A stretch of 64,000 nt of DNA. It comes from Miltoncostaea sp963703045. Its GTDB lineage: Bacteria; Actinomycetota; Thermoleophilia; Miltoncostaeales; Miltoncostaeaceae. The stretch lies in assembly GCA_963703045.1 (NCBI GenBank), contig OY969782.1:1798001-1862000 (forward strand). Reading direction: 5' to 3'. This document shows, piece by piece, positions 31,592-40,866 of the stretch (position 1 is the stretch's first letter; every line of letters starts with the position of its first letter). The notes beneath the pieces are model-generated. The model worked only from the letters and a program-made list of their open reading frames with translations. It ran no database searches and was not told the DNA's origin. The translations under genes and the position numbers were made by a program.

Positions 31592-33062
31592 ATGCGCCCG
31601 CTCCCGCCTCCCGACCACGGAGACACCCTGGCGCCGGTTCCACCGACAACGGATGCCTCGCCTGCCGAGGGATCCGCTCCCGACGCAGCCGCGACGCCGG
31701 CCGGCCCGGTGCGCGCCGGCATGCAGGTGCTGCTCGCGGTGGCGGTGCTCAACGTCGGCACCTGGGCGTTCCTGCTGGCGTCCGCGCAGATCCTGGGCGT
31801 CGCCGAGTTCGGCGACCTGTCGGTGGTGCTCGGGCTGGTCAACATCATCGGCCTGCCGCTGGCGGCGGTGCAGGTCACGATCGCCCGCGAGGTCGCCGAG
31901 CTGCGTGCCGCCGGGCACCCCCGGCAGGCGGCCGGGCTCGCCGGCGCGTTCGCGACGGCCTCCGTCGTGGCGGCGGTCCTCGTCACCGCCGCGTACGCCG
32001 TGGTCTGCGTGCCGCTGGTCACCGTGATCGGCTTCTCGTCGCCCGCGACCCTGGCCCTGGTCGGGCTGGTGATCCCCACCACGGTGCTGCTGCCGGTGGC
32101 CATGGGGATCCTCCAGGGAGAGCAGCGATTCCGCGAGTACAGCCTCGCCCTCGCCCTCAGCGGCGGCCTGCGCCCACTGATCCTCGGCGGGCTCGCCGCC
32201 TACGGGATGCGCTTCGCCGGAGCCGTGCTGGCGATCGCCGGGGCCGCCGCCGCCGCCCTCGCCGCCGCGGCGATCCCCCTGCGGGGAGCCGTCCGGCGGG
32301 TCGAGTCCCCCCGCGAGGTGCTGCGCGCCCCCGCCCGCGCCCTGCTGCCGGTCGCCGCGGGCCTGCTGGCGGTCACCGCGCTCACCAACGCGGACATCCT
32401 CGTCGCCAAGGTCGCCCTCGCGAGCGAGGACGCCGGCATCTTCGCCGCCGGCGCCTTCGTCGGGCGCGTCATCCTCTACCTGCCCCTGACGATCGTGGCG
32501 GTCATGTTCCCGCGCGTCGCCGCGCGCCGCAGCCGCGGGCAGGACACGTCGGACATCCTCGGGCGCAGCCTCCTGGTCGTGCTCGCCAGCGGCATCGTGT
32601 TCACCGGCCTGATGGCGCTGGTCCCGGGGCCGATCCTGAGGGTCGGGTTCGGCGACGGGTTCGCCGCCGGAGCCGACGATCTCGTCTGGTTCGGGGTCGG
32701 TGCCACCCTCTTCGCGCTCGTCAGCCTGTTCGTCAACTACGAGCTCTCGCGGGGCAACCACGGCTACGCGTACTCGCTGCTCGGCCTCGCCGGGGCGCAG
32801 CTGGCGGTGCTGACGGTCGTGCACGACAGCATCCGCGCGATCCTGTGGGTCAACATCGCCCTGGCCCTGGTCGGGATCGCCGGCTACGAGGTCACCCACC
32901 GCGGGATGGCGGGAGCGATCGCCTCCACCGCGCTGCGCTTCCGCCGCGCGCACACGACCGGCGACGATCTGGCGGGGTTCGGCGCGGCGTCGCGCAGCGC
33001 CCTCGGGGGAGCACGCCGCTGCGGCCTCGGCCGCGGTCGGCCGCGGTGCCCGCCGCGCCGCG
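31592..33062 (+). CDS. Polysaccharide flippase, Wzx/MATE-like (no stop codon before next gene)
   Basis: About 480-490 residues with some 12-14 hydrophobic segments and the layout of Wzx/MurJ-type flippases. Pieces include AQILGVAEFGDLSVVLGLVN, QVTIAREVAELRAAG, GILQGEQRFREYSLA, ALTNADILVAKVAL, IFAAGAFVGRVILYLPL and MFPRVAARRSRGQDTSDIL, ending near FRRAHTTGDDLAGFG. It would flip lipid-linked glycan units across the cytoplasmic membrane. ATG 31592 is chosen; GTG 31568 is an alternative. No stop occurs in any frame between about 32940 and the start of the next coding region. With one base removed from the GGGGG at 33005-33009 the frame runs straight into the next protein. Confidence 0.78.
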
Positions 33063-35207
33063 GTGCCCGCCGCGCTCACCCTGGCCTACGGCGCCGTCGG
33101 CGTGGCGGCGACCTGGCCCGTCGCCGCGCGCCTGCGGACCAGCTTCTTCGGCTTCGGCAACGACAACCTCGGCGGCATCTGGAACTTCTGGTGGTGGTCG
33201 TACGCCGCCGACAACGGGCTCGACCCGGACCGCTCGCCGTTCCTCTCGGCGCCGTTCGGCTTCGATCTCACGACGCTCCCGCTGCAGCCCTACGAGCGCT
33301 ACCTGGGCCAGTGGCTCACGGGCGCGGTGGGCGAGGTGGCGGCGTACAACCTGATCATCCTGGCGAGCTTCCCGCTGGCCGGCCTCTTCGCCTACCTGCT
33401 GGCGAACTACCTCCTGCGCAACCGCCTCGCGGCGGCGGTGGCGGGCGCGATCTTCGCGTTCGCGCCGTTCCACTTCGGCATGGCGATGAACTACCCGGCG
33501 CTCTCGTCGATCCAGTGGGTGCCGCTCTACTTCCTGTTCGTCGCGCGCGTCCTCATCGAGAAACGGCTGCGCGACGTCTTCGGGGCGATCGTCGCCTTCG
33601 GCATCCTCGCGGTCGGCTCGTACTACTACGCCTTCCAGGCGATCTTCGTGACCATCGCGATCGGGGTCGTGTTCGCGATCGTGCGCCGTCGTCAGATCCG
33701 CGGAGGGCTGCGCGACCTGCGCCGGCGCTCGCGCACCCCGAGGGCCGCCGCCGGCATCGCGGCGACGACGCTGGCCGGCATCGCCCTGCTGGCCTTCATG
33801 GTCGCCAAGCCGCTCCAGCTCTACCTCGACAACCGCGAGGGCTTCTCCCGGCCGCTCTCGGAGGCGGTGCGCTACTCGGCCCGCCCGTGGGCGTGGGTCG
33901 TTCCCGGCATCGACCACCCCGTGTTCGGCGACCGGCTGGCGTCGTTCTACGCCGAGCATCTCGACGACGCCCCCTCCTACGAGCAGTCGCTCTTCCTCGG
34001 GTTCATCCCGATCCTCCTCGCGCTGATCGGCCTGGTGGCGCTGCGGCGGTCCGACCTGCGGATGCGGGTTGGCCTGATGGCGCTGATCGGCCTGGCGGGC
34101 GCCGTCATCGCCCTCGGCCCCTTCCTGCCGCTCTCGACCGACTACTACGCGCGCTGGGCCGAGGACGGGGGCTCCGCCAAGCTGCCCCTGCCCGGGCGGC
34201 TCATGTTCGAGCTCGCCCCGACCTTCCGGTTCTTCTCGCGCGCCCAGGTGTTCGTGATACTCGCGGTCGCGGTGCTGGCCGCCGCCGGCGTGGTCTGGCT
34301 GGCGCGCCGCCTCCCGGGGTGGCGCATCGGGCTGCTCGTCCCGCTGATCCTCGTCGGGGTCGGCTTCGAGTACTCCAACCGCCCGCCCGCCCGGGTGGTC
34401 AACATCGGCGCCGTCCCGCCGGTGTACCAGTGGCTCCGCGACCAGCCGGGCCAGTTCACGATCGCCGAGTACCCGATGCCCCCGGTGGCGTCGCCGCGCA
34501 GCCTCTACTACCAATTCTGGGGGCGCGTCCACCAACGCCCGATGGTCAACAACCAGGTCAGCCCCGACGCACTCGCCTCGTACCCCCTGGTGGCCGACAT
34601 CAGCAATCCGGTCGCGGCACCCGAGCTGGCGCGGCTGGGCGTGCGGTACGCCGTCGTGCACACCGATCTGCCCCCGTCCACCACGCCGCCCTACCAGCCC
34701 TTCCTGCCCGACGACTCATTGCGCCGCGGGCTCGTGACCGGCTACCCCCAGCTGCGGCTGGAGCGGCGGCTGCCCGGCGCCGACGTGTACCGCGTCCTCG
34801 ACTCGCCCCGGCCGACCGGCCGGGTCGCGGGCGTGGTCAACTTCGGAGAGGGCTTCTTCCCCGCCGAGGGGCCGGCGAGCGCGCCCTTCCGTTGGATGGG
34901 CACCACCGGCGACATGTCGCTCTGGTCGTTCGCGCCCGGTCGCACGGTGCGGTTCCGTGCGCTGCTGCAGAGCTACGCCCGGTCGCGGACCGTGGCGGTG
35001 CTGGTCAACGGCGCCCCGGTCACCAGGCTGCGCGTGGGCATCAGGCCGCGGCCGGCGGCGTTCGACCTGGTCCTCGGCGACGGCGTCCAGACCATCACCT
35101 TCCGCGCCGACCCGGCCGCCCGCGCACCGGCCGAGGTCGACGGCACGCCGGATCCGCGGGAGCTCGCGATCGGCGTGCGACGGGCCCGGGTGACCGCGGG
35201 CCCGTGA
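33063..35207 (+). CDS. Large polytopic membrane protein, GT-C glycosyltransferase-like (YfhO-like)
   Basis: 714 residues if started at GTG 33063. About 12 membrane helices occupy residues 1-460, with AATWPVAARL and NDNLGGIWNFWWWSYAADN near the N-terminus, YNLIILASFPLAG and NYPALSSIQWVPLYFLFVAR. A soluble extracytoplasmic C-terminal part (about 460-714) carries QFTIAEYPMPP, LGVRYAVVHTDLPPS and a beta-sandwich-like end. GT-C enzymes of this build use polyprenyl-phosphate sugars outside the membrane. The next gene is a paralogue. The TGA at 35205-35207 overlaps the next GTG. It may be one fused polypeptide with the flippase in front. Confidence 0.72.
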   Translation: MPAALTLAYGAVGVAATWPVAARLRTSFFGFGNDNLGGIWNFWWWSYAADNGLDPDRSPFLSAPFGFDLTTLPLQPYERYLGQWLTGAVGEVAAYNLIILASFPLAGLFAYLLANYLLRNRLAAAVAGAIFAFAPFHFGMAMNYPALSSIQWVPLYFLFVARVLIEKRLRDVFGAIVAFGILAVGSYYYAFQAIFVTIAIGVVFAIVRRRQIRGGLRDLRRRSRTPRAAAGIAATTLAGIALLAFMVAKPLQLYLDNREGFSRPLSEAVRYSARPWAWVVPGIDHPVFGDRLASFYAEHLDDAPSYEQSLFLGFIPILLALIGLVALRRSDLRMRVGLMALIGLAGAVIALGPFLPLSTDYYARWAEDGGSAKLPLPGRLMFELAPTFRFFSRAQVFVILAVAVLAAAGVVWLARRLPGWRIGLLVPLILVGVGFEYSNRPPARVVNIGAVPPVYQWLRDQPGQFTIAEYPMPPVASPRSLYYQFWGRVHQRPMVNNQVSPDALASYPLVADISNPVAAPELARLGVRYAVVHTDLPPSTTPPYQPFLPDDSLRRGLVTGYPQLRLERRLPGADVYRVLDSPRPTGRVAGVVNFGEGFFPAEGPASAPFRWMGTTGDMSLWSFAPGRTVRFRALLQSYARSRTVAVLVNGAPVTRLRVGIRPRPAAFDLVLGDGVQTITFRADPAARAPAEVDGTPDPRELAIGVRRARVTAGP

Positions 35208-37363
35208 GGGCCGCGCCCACACCGGCCGCACGCACCGCCTCGCTCCTCTCGCGCGCGGCGGCGCGCCCGGCCCTGCTCGCGCTCGCGGGGTACCTCGTCG
35301 TCGTGACCGCCGTCACCTGGCCGCTGGCCGCGCGGCTCGGGCGCGACACCTACGGCGGGCCCGGTGACGGCTGGGCGCTCATCTGGCAGACGCGCGAGCG
35401 CTTCGACAGCGGTCCGTCGTACTTCTCCCCCGGCGTCTACCCCGACATCGCCCGGCCCTTCGGCACCGAGGTCCCCAGCGGCATCCTGCTGTCGAACATC
35501 GTCACCGAGCTGCCGAACATGCTGCTGCTGGCCCTCGGCGTCGGCGACGTGCCCGCGTACAACCTCATGACGCTCGCCGCGGGCGTGGCGAGCGCCACGA
35601 CCATGTTCCTCGTGCTCCGGCGCCTCGGCGTGTCGCCGCCCGCGGCGTTCTGGGGCGGCATGGCGCTCCTGATCGCGCCCTGGGAGCTGGACCGGCTCGC
35701 GATCCACCTCACGCTGGCCACCCTCGTGGCCCTCCCGCTGCTGCTGCTCGGCACGGTGGAGTGGATCCGCCGCCCCGGCCTCCGCAGCGGCGCCCTCCTC
35801 GGCACCGCCGTCGCCATTGCGCTCTACACCCACGTCTACTACGGCCTGATGGCGGCCATCGCGCTGGTCATCGCGCTGCCCCTCGCGCTCGTCGCGGCCC
35901 GCCGCCGCGGCCGCCTCCGTGAGATGGCGGTGCGCAGCGCGGCCCTGGCCGGCGCCCTCGCCCTCGTCGCCCTGCCGCTCGCCGCCGCCCTCGTGGCCCA
36001 GAGCTCCGCCGTGACCCGGCAGCTGAACCGACCCCTCTACCTGACCGACCTCGTGCTCGAGCCGCACCTGCTCGCGCTGCCCTCGGTTCACAACCCGGTC
36101 TTCGGCGGAGCGGTGGGCGACTACCTGGCCGAGGGGGCGCTGAGCCCGAACACCGGCGAGCTGGCGCTCTACCTCGGGTGGGCGACGATCGCGCTGGCGC
36201 TCGTGGGTATCGCGGCCGCGATCGCCGGCCGCGCGCCCCGCCTGCCGGTGGCCGTCGCCACGTCGTGGGCGCTCGTGGGCCTCCTCCTGTCGCTGCCGGC
36301 CGTGGTCGATCTGCCGCTCGTCGGCCCCACGTCGATGCCGATCGCGTACCTGCAGGACCTCACGACCGTGATCTCCACCCCGGCGCGGTTCTTCGTCATG
36401 ACCCTCGTCGGGGCCGTGGCGCTCGCTGCGCTCGGCCTGCAGGCCCTGCGGGGCGTCACGGGCGCGCGCGTCTGGGGGGCCCTCGTGGGCCTCGCCGTGG
36501 TCGTCTCGCTGGTCGAGCTGCCCACCGACCCCGGGGCGCGCGTGGTCGATGCCCGCTCGCGCCCCGCACTGGTGCAGGCGATCATCGACACCGTGCCCCC
36601 CGGCGCGCCGGTGGCCCAGTACCCGTTGACAGATCGCTCGCTGCGGGTGGTCGCCGACCAGCTCTACTGGCAGACGGTCCACGGGCGACCGCTCCTCAAC
36701 GGGGCCGCGTCCCAGTCGTTCGAGGACGCGGTGCGTCGCGAGGTCGCCGTCCCGGGCGACCCGCGCACCCCCGGCCTGCTCGCGCTGCTCGGGATCCGTT
36801 GGATGACGCTCGACGCGTCCGCCTTCTCCAACTTCCCCGGCGGCTGGAGCGAGGCCTCGATCCCCCGGAGCGGCGTCTCCGGGCGTCCTGCGCTGCCCGA
36901 CGGCAGCCGCGTGCTGCGCGTCACGGCCCCGCCGGCGCCCGGGATCGTCGCGCTCTGGGAGGGCTTCTCGATCGAGGGTCCGAGCGTTCACTCGCGCTGG
37001 CTCGAGGCCGAGCGCGGCTCCCTGGTCGTGTGCGCGACGCGACCGGGTCGGCACCGCCTCACGGTCAGCGGCGTGGCGTTCGCGCAGCCCCGCACCCTGC
37101 GCGTCGGCGACGGCTCGCTGACCGTGCCGGTGCGCGAGTCGGCGACCGACGTGAGTGTGAGCCTGCGCCTGGAGGCCGGCTGGCAGCGCCTGCCGATCAG
37201 GCTCACGGGCTCGCGCCCGATGCGCCCGAGCGACCTCGTCCCCGGTTCGACGGACACCCGTCTGCTCTCGGTGGCGCTCGGCCGCCCCCGCCTGCAGGGC
37301 CCGTCGGGCGGCGACCCCGGGACCTGCCGCACGCGCCCCGACGATTCCGTGATCGCGTCGTGA
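35204..37363 (+). CDS. Large polytopic membrane protein, GT-C-like paralogue
   Basis: 719 residues from GTG 35204. About 12 helices, with TAVTWPLAARL and GPGDGWALIWQTRERF at the N-terminus matching the preceding paralogue in position, YNLMTLAAGVASATT, then the extracytoplasmic half with DTVPPGAPVAQYPLTDRS, LLGIRWMTLDASAF and a beta-rich C-terminus ending RTRPDDSVIAS. Likely sugar transfer or modification on the outer face of the membrane (inference from fold and context). Unlike the neighbouring flippase region this frame is intact throughout. It is coupled to the upstream gene by a GTGA overlap. Confidence 0.72.
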   Translation: MRAAPTPAARTASLLSRAAARPALLALAGYLVVVTAVTWPLAARLGRDTYGGPGDGWALIWQTRERFDSGPSYFSPGVYPDIARPFGTEVPSGILLSNIVTELPNMLLLALGVGDVPAYNLMTLAAGVASATTMFLVLRRLGVSPPAAFWGGMALLIAPWELDRLAIHLTLATLVALPLLLLGTVEWIRRPGLRSGALLGTAVAIALYTHVYYGLMAAIALVIALPLALVAARRRGRLREMAVRSAALAGALALVALPLAAALVAQSSAVTRQLNRPLYLTDLVLEPHLLALPSVHNPVFGGAVGDYLAEGALSPNTGELALYLGWATIALALVGIAAAIAGRAPRLPVAVATSWALVGLLLSLPAVVDLPLVGPTSMPIAYLQDLTTVISTPARFFVMTLVGAVALAALGLQALRGVTGARVWGALVGLAVVVSLVELPTDPGARVVDARSRPALVQAIIDTVPPGAPVAQYPLTDRSLRVVADQLYWQTVHGRPLLNGAASQSFEDAVRREVAVPGDPRTPGLLALLGIRWMTLDASAFSNFPGGWSEASIPRSGVSGRPALPDGSRVLRVTAPPAPGIVALWEGFSIEGPSVHSRWLEAERGSLVVCATRPGRHRLTVSGVAFAQPRTLRVGDGSLTVPVRESATDVSVSLRLEAGWQRLPIRLTGSRPMRPSDLVPGSTDTRLLSVALGRPRLQGPSGGDPGTCRTRPDDSVIAS

Positions 37364-37381
37364 CCCCTCACGGGCCTGCTG

Positions 37382-37387
37382 TACGTT
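37382..37387 (+). promoter_or_regulatory. -10-like hexamer, leaderless start at 37394
   Basis: TACGTT followed by six bases and the GTG of the methyltransferase gene. Confidence 0.45.
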
Positions 37388-37393
37388 GAGGCG

Positions 37394-38137
37394 GTGAGCG
37401 TCCCGCCCTCAGCCGTCCCGACGGAGTACACGCTCCGGCACCGGCACGTGCTCGACGAGCGGCTGCCGCCGCTGCTCGCGCGCATGGCCGAGGGCCCCAG
37501 GCCCGCGACCCTCGCCGACCTCGGGGCCGGCGACGGCCAGTGCCTGTGGGCGCTCAGCCGTCGCGGCTGGCTCGGTGACACCACCTACGCCGTCGATCTC
37601 GCGCCGGAGCGGGTTGCGGCGGTCACGGCGGCGCTTCCGCAGATCGTCGGCATCGTCGCCGACACGGCCGACATCCCGGGCATACCGAGCGGATCGGTGG
37701 ACGTGGCGATCTCCTCGCAGGTGATCGAGCACATCCCCGACGACCGCGCCCTGGCGCCGGAGATCGCCCGCATGCTGAGGCCCGGCGGCCGCTTCTACGT
37801 CGGCAGCGTGCTGCGGGCGCCTCGCTCCTGGTGGATCTACCGGCGCGACGGCGAGTGGGTGCTCGATCCCACCCACGTCCGGGAGTACCGCAGCCACGAG
37901 GCCCTGGTCGAGACGCTCGCCCACGACGACCTCGTCGTCGAGCGGGCGATGGTGTCGCCGTTCCGCTTCCCGGTCGCCGATCTTCTGCTGCGGGCGCTCA
38001 CCATGTCGGGGGCCCTGCCTGCCGAGGTGCTGTCGTCGGCCTACCGTGACCGCCCGCGCGTGGCCCGCGTCGCCCGGGCCCTCGCGGTGCGCCCGCCCGG
38101 CTACTCGGTCGTCGAGGTGGTGGGCCGCCGCCGGTGA
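37394..38137 (+). CDS. Class I SAM-dependent methyltransferase
   Basis: 247 residues. LADLGAGDGQCLWALSRRG is the SAM-binding loop (motif I), YAVDLAPERV holds the acidic residue contacting the ribose, GSVDVAISSQVIEHIPDD is the motif II/III region, and ARMLRPGGRFYVGSV follows. The C-terminal third (YRSHEALVETLAHDDLVVE) is usual for methyltransferases of glycan clusters. Probably methylates a sugar or a lipid-linked intermediate (inference from neighbours). GTG start at 37394 with a -10-like hexamer six bases upstream. The 3' end overlaps the convergent methyltransferase gene by 37 bases. Confidence 0.82.
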   Translation: MSVPPSAVPTEYTLRHRHVLDERLPPLLARMAEGPRPATLADLGAGDGQCLWALSRRGWLGDTTYAVDLAPERVAAVTAALPQIVGIVADTADIPGIPSGSVDVAISSQVIEHIPDDRALAPEIARMLRPGGRFYVGSVLRAPRSWWIYRRDGEWVLDPTHVREYRSHEALVETLAHDDLVVERAMVSPFRFPVADLLLRALTMSGALPAEVLSSAYRDRPRVARVARALAVRPPGYSVVEVVGRRR

Positions 38138-39109
38138 TCGCCGGCCCGTCCCACCGCGACGAGCCCGTCGCCGCGCCCCACGGCGGCCAGCAGCAGCTCC
38201 ACCGGGTGCAGCGCGACCGCGGCGAGCGTCCACCCGCGGCCGCGGCGCTGATGCGCCCCGCGCCGCGTGCGGGCGTCGATCGAGCCGGTCAGCACGCCCA
38301 TGACGGCGACCGAGCGCACCGACACGCCCTCGAACCCGACGTGTCCGAGCATGCGCCCGAGGCTCGCGCGGGTGAAGTGGTGCAGGTGCCGGGGCAGCTC
38401 GAGTCCGTCCCAGTCGCTGCCGAACGCGATCCGGCCCGCCGCGTCGATGTTGGGCACGCCGATCACGACGTGCCCGCCGGGGCGCAGGCCGTGCAGCGCG
38501 TGCTCGAGGGTGCGCGACGGCGACGGCGTGTGCTCGAGCGTGTGCCAGAAGCGCACCAGGTCCCACGCGCCGGGCTCGAGCCCGGTGTCGTCGAGGGTCC
38601 CGACCGTCACGGTGTCGAGCCCGGCCCGGCGGGCCAGCGCGACCGCGCCCTCGTCGGGCTCGAGGCCGTGGGCGTCCACCCCCGCGGCGCGCAGGGCGGC
38701 GACGCCGTGCCCCGACCCGCAGCCCACGTCCAGCACTCGGGCGCCGCGGTGCAGCGGCACCGGCAGTCGCGCGGCGGGCACCAGGGCGAGCGCGGGACGC
38801 CGCGCGGCGCTCGGCAGTGCGCCGGTGGCGGTGCGCCGGAGCGTGGCTGGCGAAGATCCGGCTGACGAGGTCCTCGCGCGCCTGGTGGTTCATGTACGCG
38901 GCGACGGGGTACGCGGCCCCCGGGTCGTGGGGACGGGGATCGGTGCGGCAGAGGCCGCACCGCTCGCACCGCACCACCGTCCATCGGCCGGGCACGCCGT
39001 GACGCCGGTCCCCGCCCTCCATGACGACGCGCGAGGGCGCCGGGCCGCACAGGTCGCACGTGGTCGGCGAGGTCGTCGCGGCGCCGGCGTGTCCGCTCGT
39101 CATCGTCAT
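38101..39109 (-). CDS. SAM-dependent methyltransferase with N-terminal zinc-binding segment (frameshift near 38825)
   Basis: About 335 residues after repair. The N-terminus has CDLCG and RCERCGLCRTDPRP, a Cys-rich zinc-ribbon-like segment common in sugar C- and O-methyltransferases of the Methyltransf_13/TylF-like group. HQAREDLVSRIFASHAP follows. The shift lies near 38825, after which VLDVGCGSGHGVAALRAAG gives the SAM loop, with FWHTLEHTPSPSRTLEHA and LRPGGHVVIGVPN. ATG 39109 is preferred; GTG 39145 is an alternative. Its stop lies inside the 3' end of the plus-strand methyltransferase (37-base tail-to-tail overlap). Confidence 0.75.
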
Positions 39110-39183
39110 CGGCAGGCAGGGGAGGTTCTCGACATCGTCATGCACGCGACACTAGACGACCCGTGCCGGCGCACGCGCGGGCG

Positions 39184-39742
39184 ATGAGGCGCGTCACGAC
39201 CGCCCTCCCGGGCCTCGTGGTGCTCGAGCCCGTCGTCCACGGCGACGACCGCGGCTTCTTCGTCGAGACGTATCGCGAATCGACCGCCGTCGCGGAGGGC
39301 CTGCCGACCGCCTGGGTGCAGGAGAACCACGCCCGCTCGGCCCGCGGCGTGCTGCGCGGCATGCACTTCTCGGTCGATCCCGGTCAGGCGAAGCTCGTGC
39401 GGTGCGTCCGGGGCCGCGTGCTCGACGTGGTCGTCGACGTCCGCCGGGGCTCGCCCGCCTTCGGGCGCTGGGAGACGGTGGAGTCTCGACGACGCGAGCG
39501 GGCGCCAGGTGTACGTGCCCGTCGGCTTCGCCCACGGCTACTACGTCCTCAGCGACACCGCGGACGTGGTCTACAAGTGCACCGAGTACTACGCGCCCGA
39601 CAAGGAGCGGGGCATCCTCTGGAGCGACCCCGCCGTCGGCATCGCGTGGCCCGAGGGGCCGCGCATCGTCTCGGCGCGCGACGACGCGGCGCCGCTCCTC
39701 GCGGACGTCGCGCACGACCTGCCCTTCGACTACGCGGGCTGA
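39184..39742 (+). CDS. rfbC: dTDP-4-dehydrorhamnose 3,5-epimerase (frameshift near 39484)
   Basis: About 185 residues after repair. DDRGFFVETYRES, ENHARSARGVLRGMHFS (the catalytic His lies in RGMH) and KLVRCVRGRVLDVVVDVRRG are diagnostic of RfbC/RmlC. At about 39484 an extra T in GAGTCTCGAC breaks the frame. The rest (VYVPVGFAHGYYVLSD, YKCTEYYAPDKERGILWSDP) reads in the next frame to TGA at 39740-39742. The enzyme epimerises C3 and C5 of dTDP-4-keto-6-deoxyglucose on the way to dTDP-L-rhamnose. The other rml genes are not in the window. ATG 39184 chosen; GTG 39163 is an alternative. Confidence 0.88.
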
Positions 39743-40866
39743 CCGGCCCCCGGTCCGCGGCGGCCGCGCACGGTGACCGCCTCGCACAGCCGCAGGTAGG
39801 CGTCGGCGCAGGCGTCCCAGGTGTAGCTCTCGGCGGCACGCACCGCTGCGCGGGCACCGAGGTGCGCGCGCCGCGCCGGGTCGGCGATCAGGGCGCCGAG
39901 AGCCTCCGCGAGCGCCGCCGCGCCGCCCGCCAGCGGGAAGCTCGCGGCCGCGTCGCCCACCACCTCCAGGTTGGGCGGATGGTCGGCCACCAGCAGCGCC
40001 GCACCGGCCGCCATCGCCTCCACGATCACCGGGTGGGTGCCCCCCACCTCGGTGGGCGCGCACATCACCCCGCACCGGTGCACCAGCTCGCGGTAGCCGT
40101 CGCCGAACACGTAGCCCGGCATGTGCACGTCCGGCCCCGCCGCGGCGCGCAGGCCGGCGATGTAGTCGTCGGCGTAGGGCGCATCGCCCACCACCACCAG
40201 CGGCCAGCCGTCCGGGGCCAGCAGGCGATGCGCCTCGATCAGCAGGTGGGCGTTGTTCTCGGGCACCAGCCGGCCCACGAACAGGGTGAAGCGCCCCGGC
40301 TCCAGGCCGAGGCGCGCGCACCAGCCCGCGTCGCCCGGGTCGGGCATCTCGGCGCCGTAGGCGATCCAGGGGATACGCCGGCCGTGGCGCCGCTCGTAGG
40401 CCTCTGCCACCGACGCCGAGTCGGTGACCGCGACCGTCGCCGCCGCCGGCGCGATCCGCTCGGCCATGCGCAGGTAGGCCTTCGCGGCGCCCGACCACTT
40501 GGCGCGCTGCGAGTCGAGGCCGTCGATCTGGAGGATCGCGGGCACGCCGGCCAGCCGCGCGAGGGGCACGACGGGCGCGTTGCCGGCGATGAAGTAGATC
40601 GCCACGTCCGGTCGCGCCACGGTGGTCATGTGGACGGTGCTCAGCAGGGTGTGGGCGAGCGTGTCGAGGTGCTTGCTGCGGATCGTGGGCAGGTGCACGA
40701 GCCGCGCGCCGACGTGCGTCGCACGCCGCTCGGTCATGTGGGGGCGGCAGTAGACGGTGACGTCGTGGCCACGCGCGACGAGGCGCTCGGCCAGGTGCTC
40801 CACCGCCGTCTCGAAGCCGCTGTAGGCGGCCGGGATGCCCCGCGTGCCGACCAGGGCGATCCTCAC
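39730..40866 (-). CDS. GT4 glycosyltransferase with DUF1972-type N-terminus (rhamnosyltransferase-like)
   Basis: 378 residues, intact. The N-terminus IALVGTRGIPAAYSGFETAVEHLAERL is the DUF1972 signature found in rhamnosyl- and related transferases of surface glycans. IYFIAGNAPVVPLARLAG and DGLDSQRAKWSG follow. The donor domain has FTLFVGRLVPENNAHLLIEA, PLVVVGDAPYADDYIAGL, MPGYVFGDGY and PTEVGGTHPVIVEAMAAG. GTG start at 40866 overlaps the upstream gene's TGA (GTGA). Being next to rfbC on the other strand, an L-rhamnose donor is plausible but not shown. Its stop lies 13 bases inside the end of rfbC (convergent overlap). Confidence 0.83.
   Translation of the reverse strand: MRIALVGTRGIPAAYSGFETAVEHLAERLVARGHDVTVYCRPHMTERRATHVGARLVHLPTIRSKHLDTLAHTLLSTVHMTTVARPDVAIYFIAGNAPVVPLARLAGVPAILQIDGLDSQRAKWSGAAKAYLRMAERIAPAAATVAVTDSASVAEAYERRHGRRIPWIAYGAEMPDPGDAGWCARLGLEPGRFTLFVGRLVPENNAHLLIEAHRLLAPDGWPLVVVGDAPYADDYIAGLRAAAGPDVHMPGYVFGDGYRELVHRCGVMCAPTEVGGTHPVIVEAMAAGAALLVADHPPNLEVVGDAAASFPLAGGAAALAEALGALIADPARRAHLGARAAVRAAESYTWDACADAYLRLCEAVTVRGRRGPGAGQPA

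Noticed and set aside
31430..37363. A single 1,977-codon protein
   Set aside because: The frame joins the flippase and the second GT-C-like gene only through the shadow of the first GT-C-like gene; the middle third in this frame is Arg/Pro-rich nonsense.
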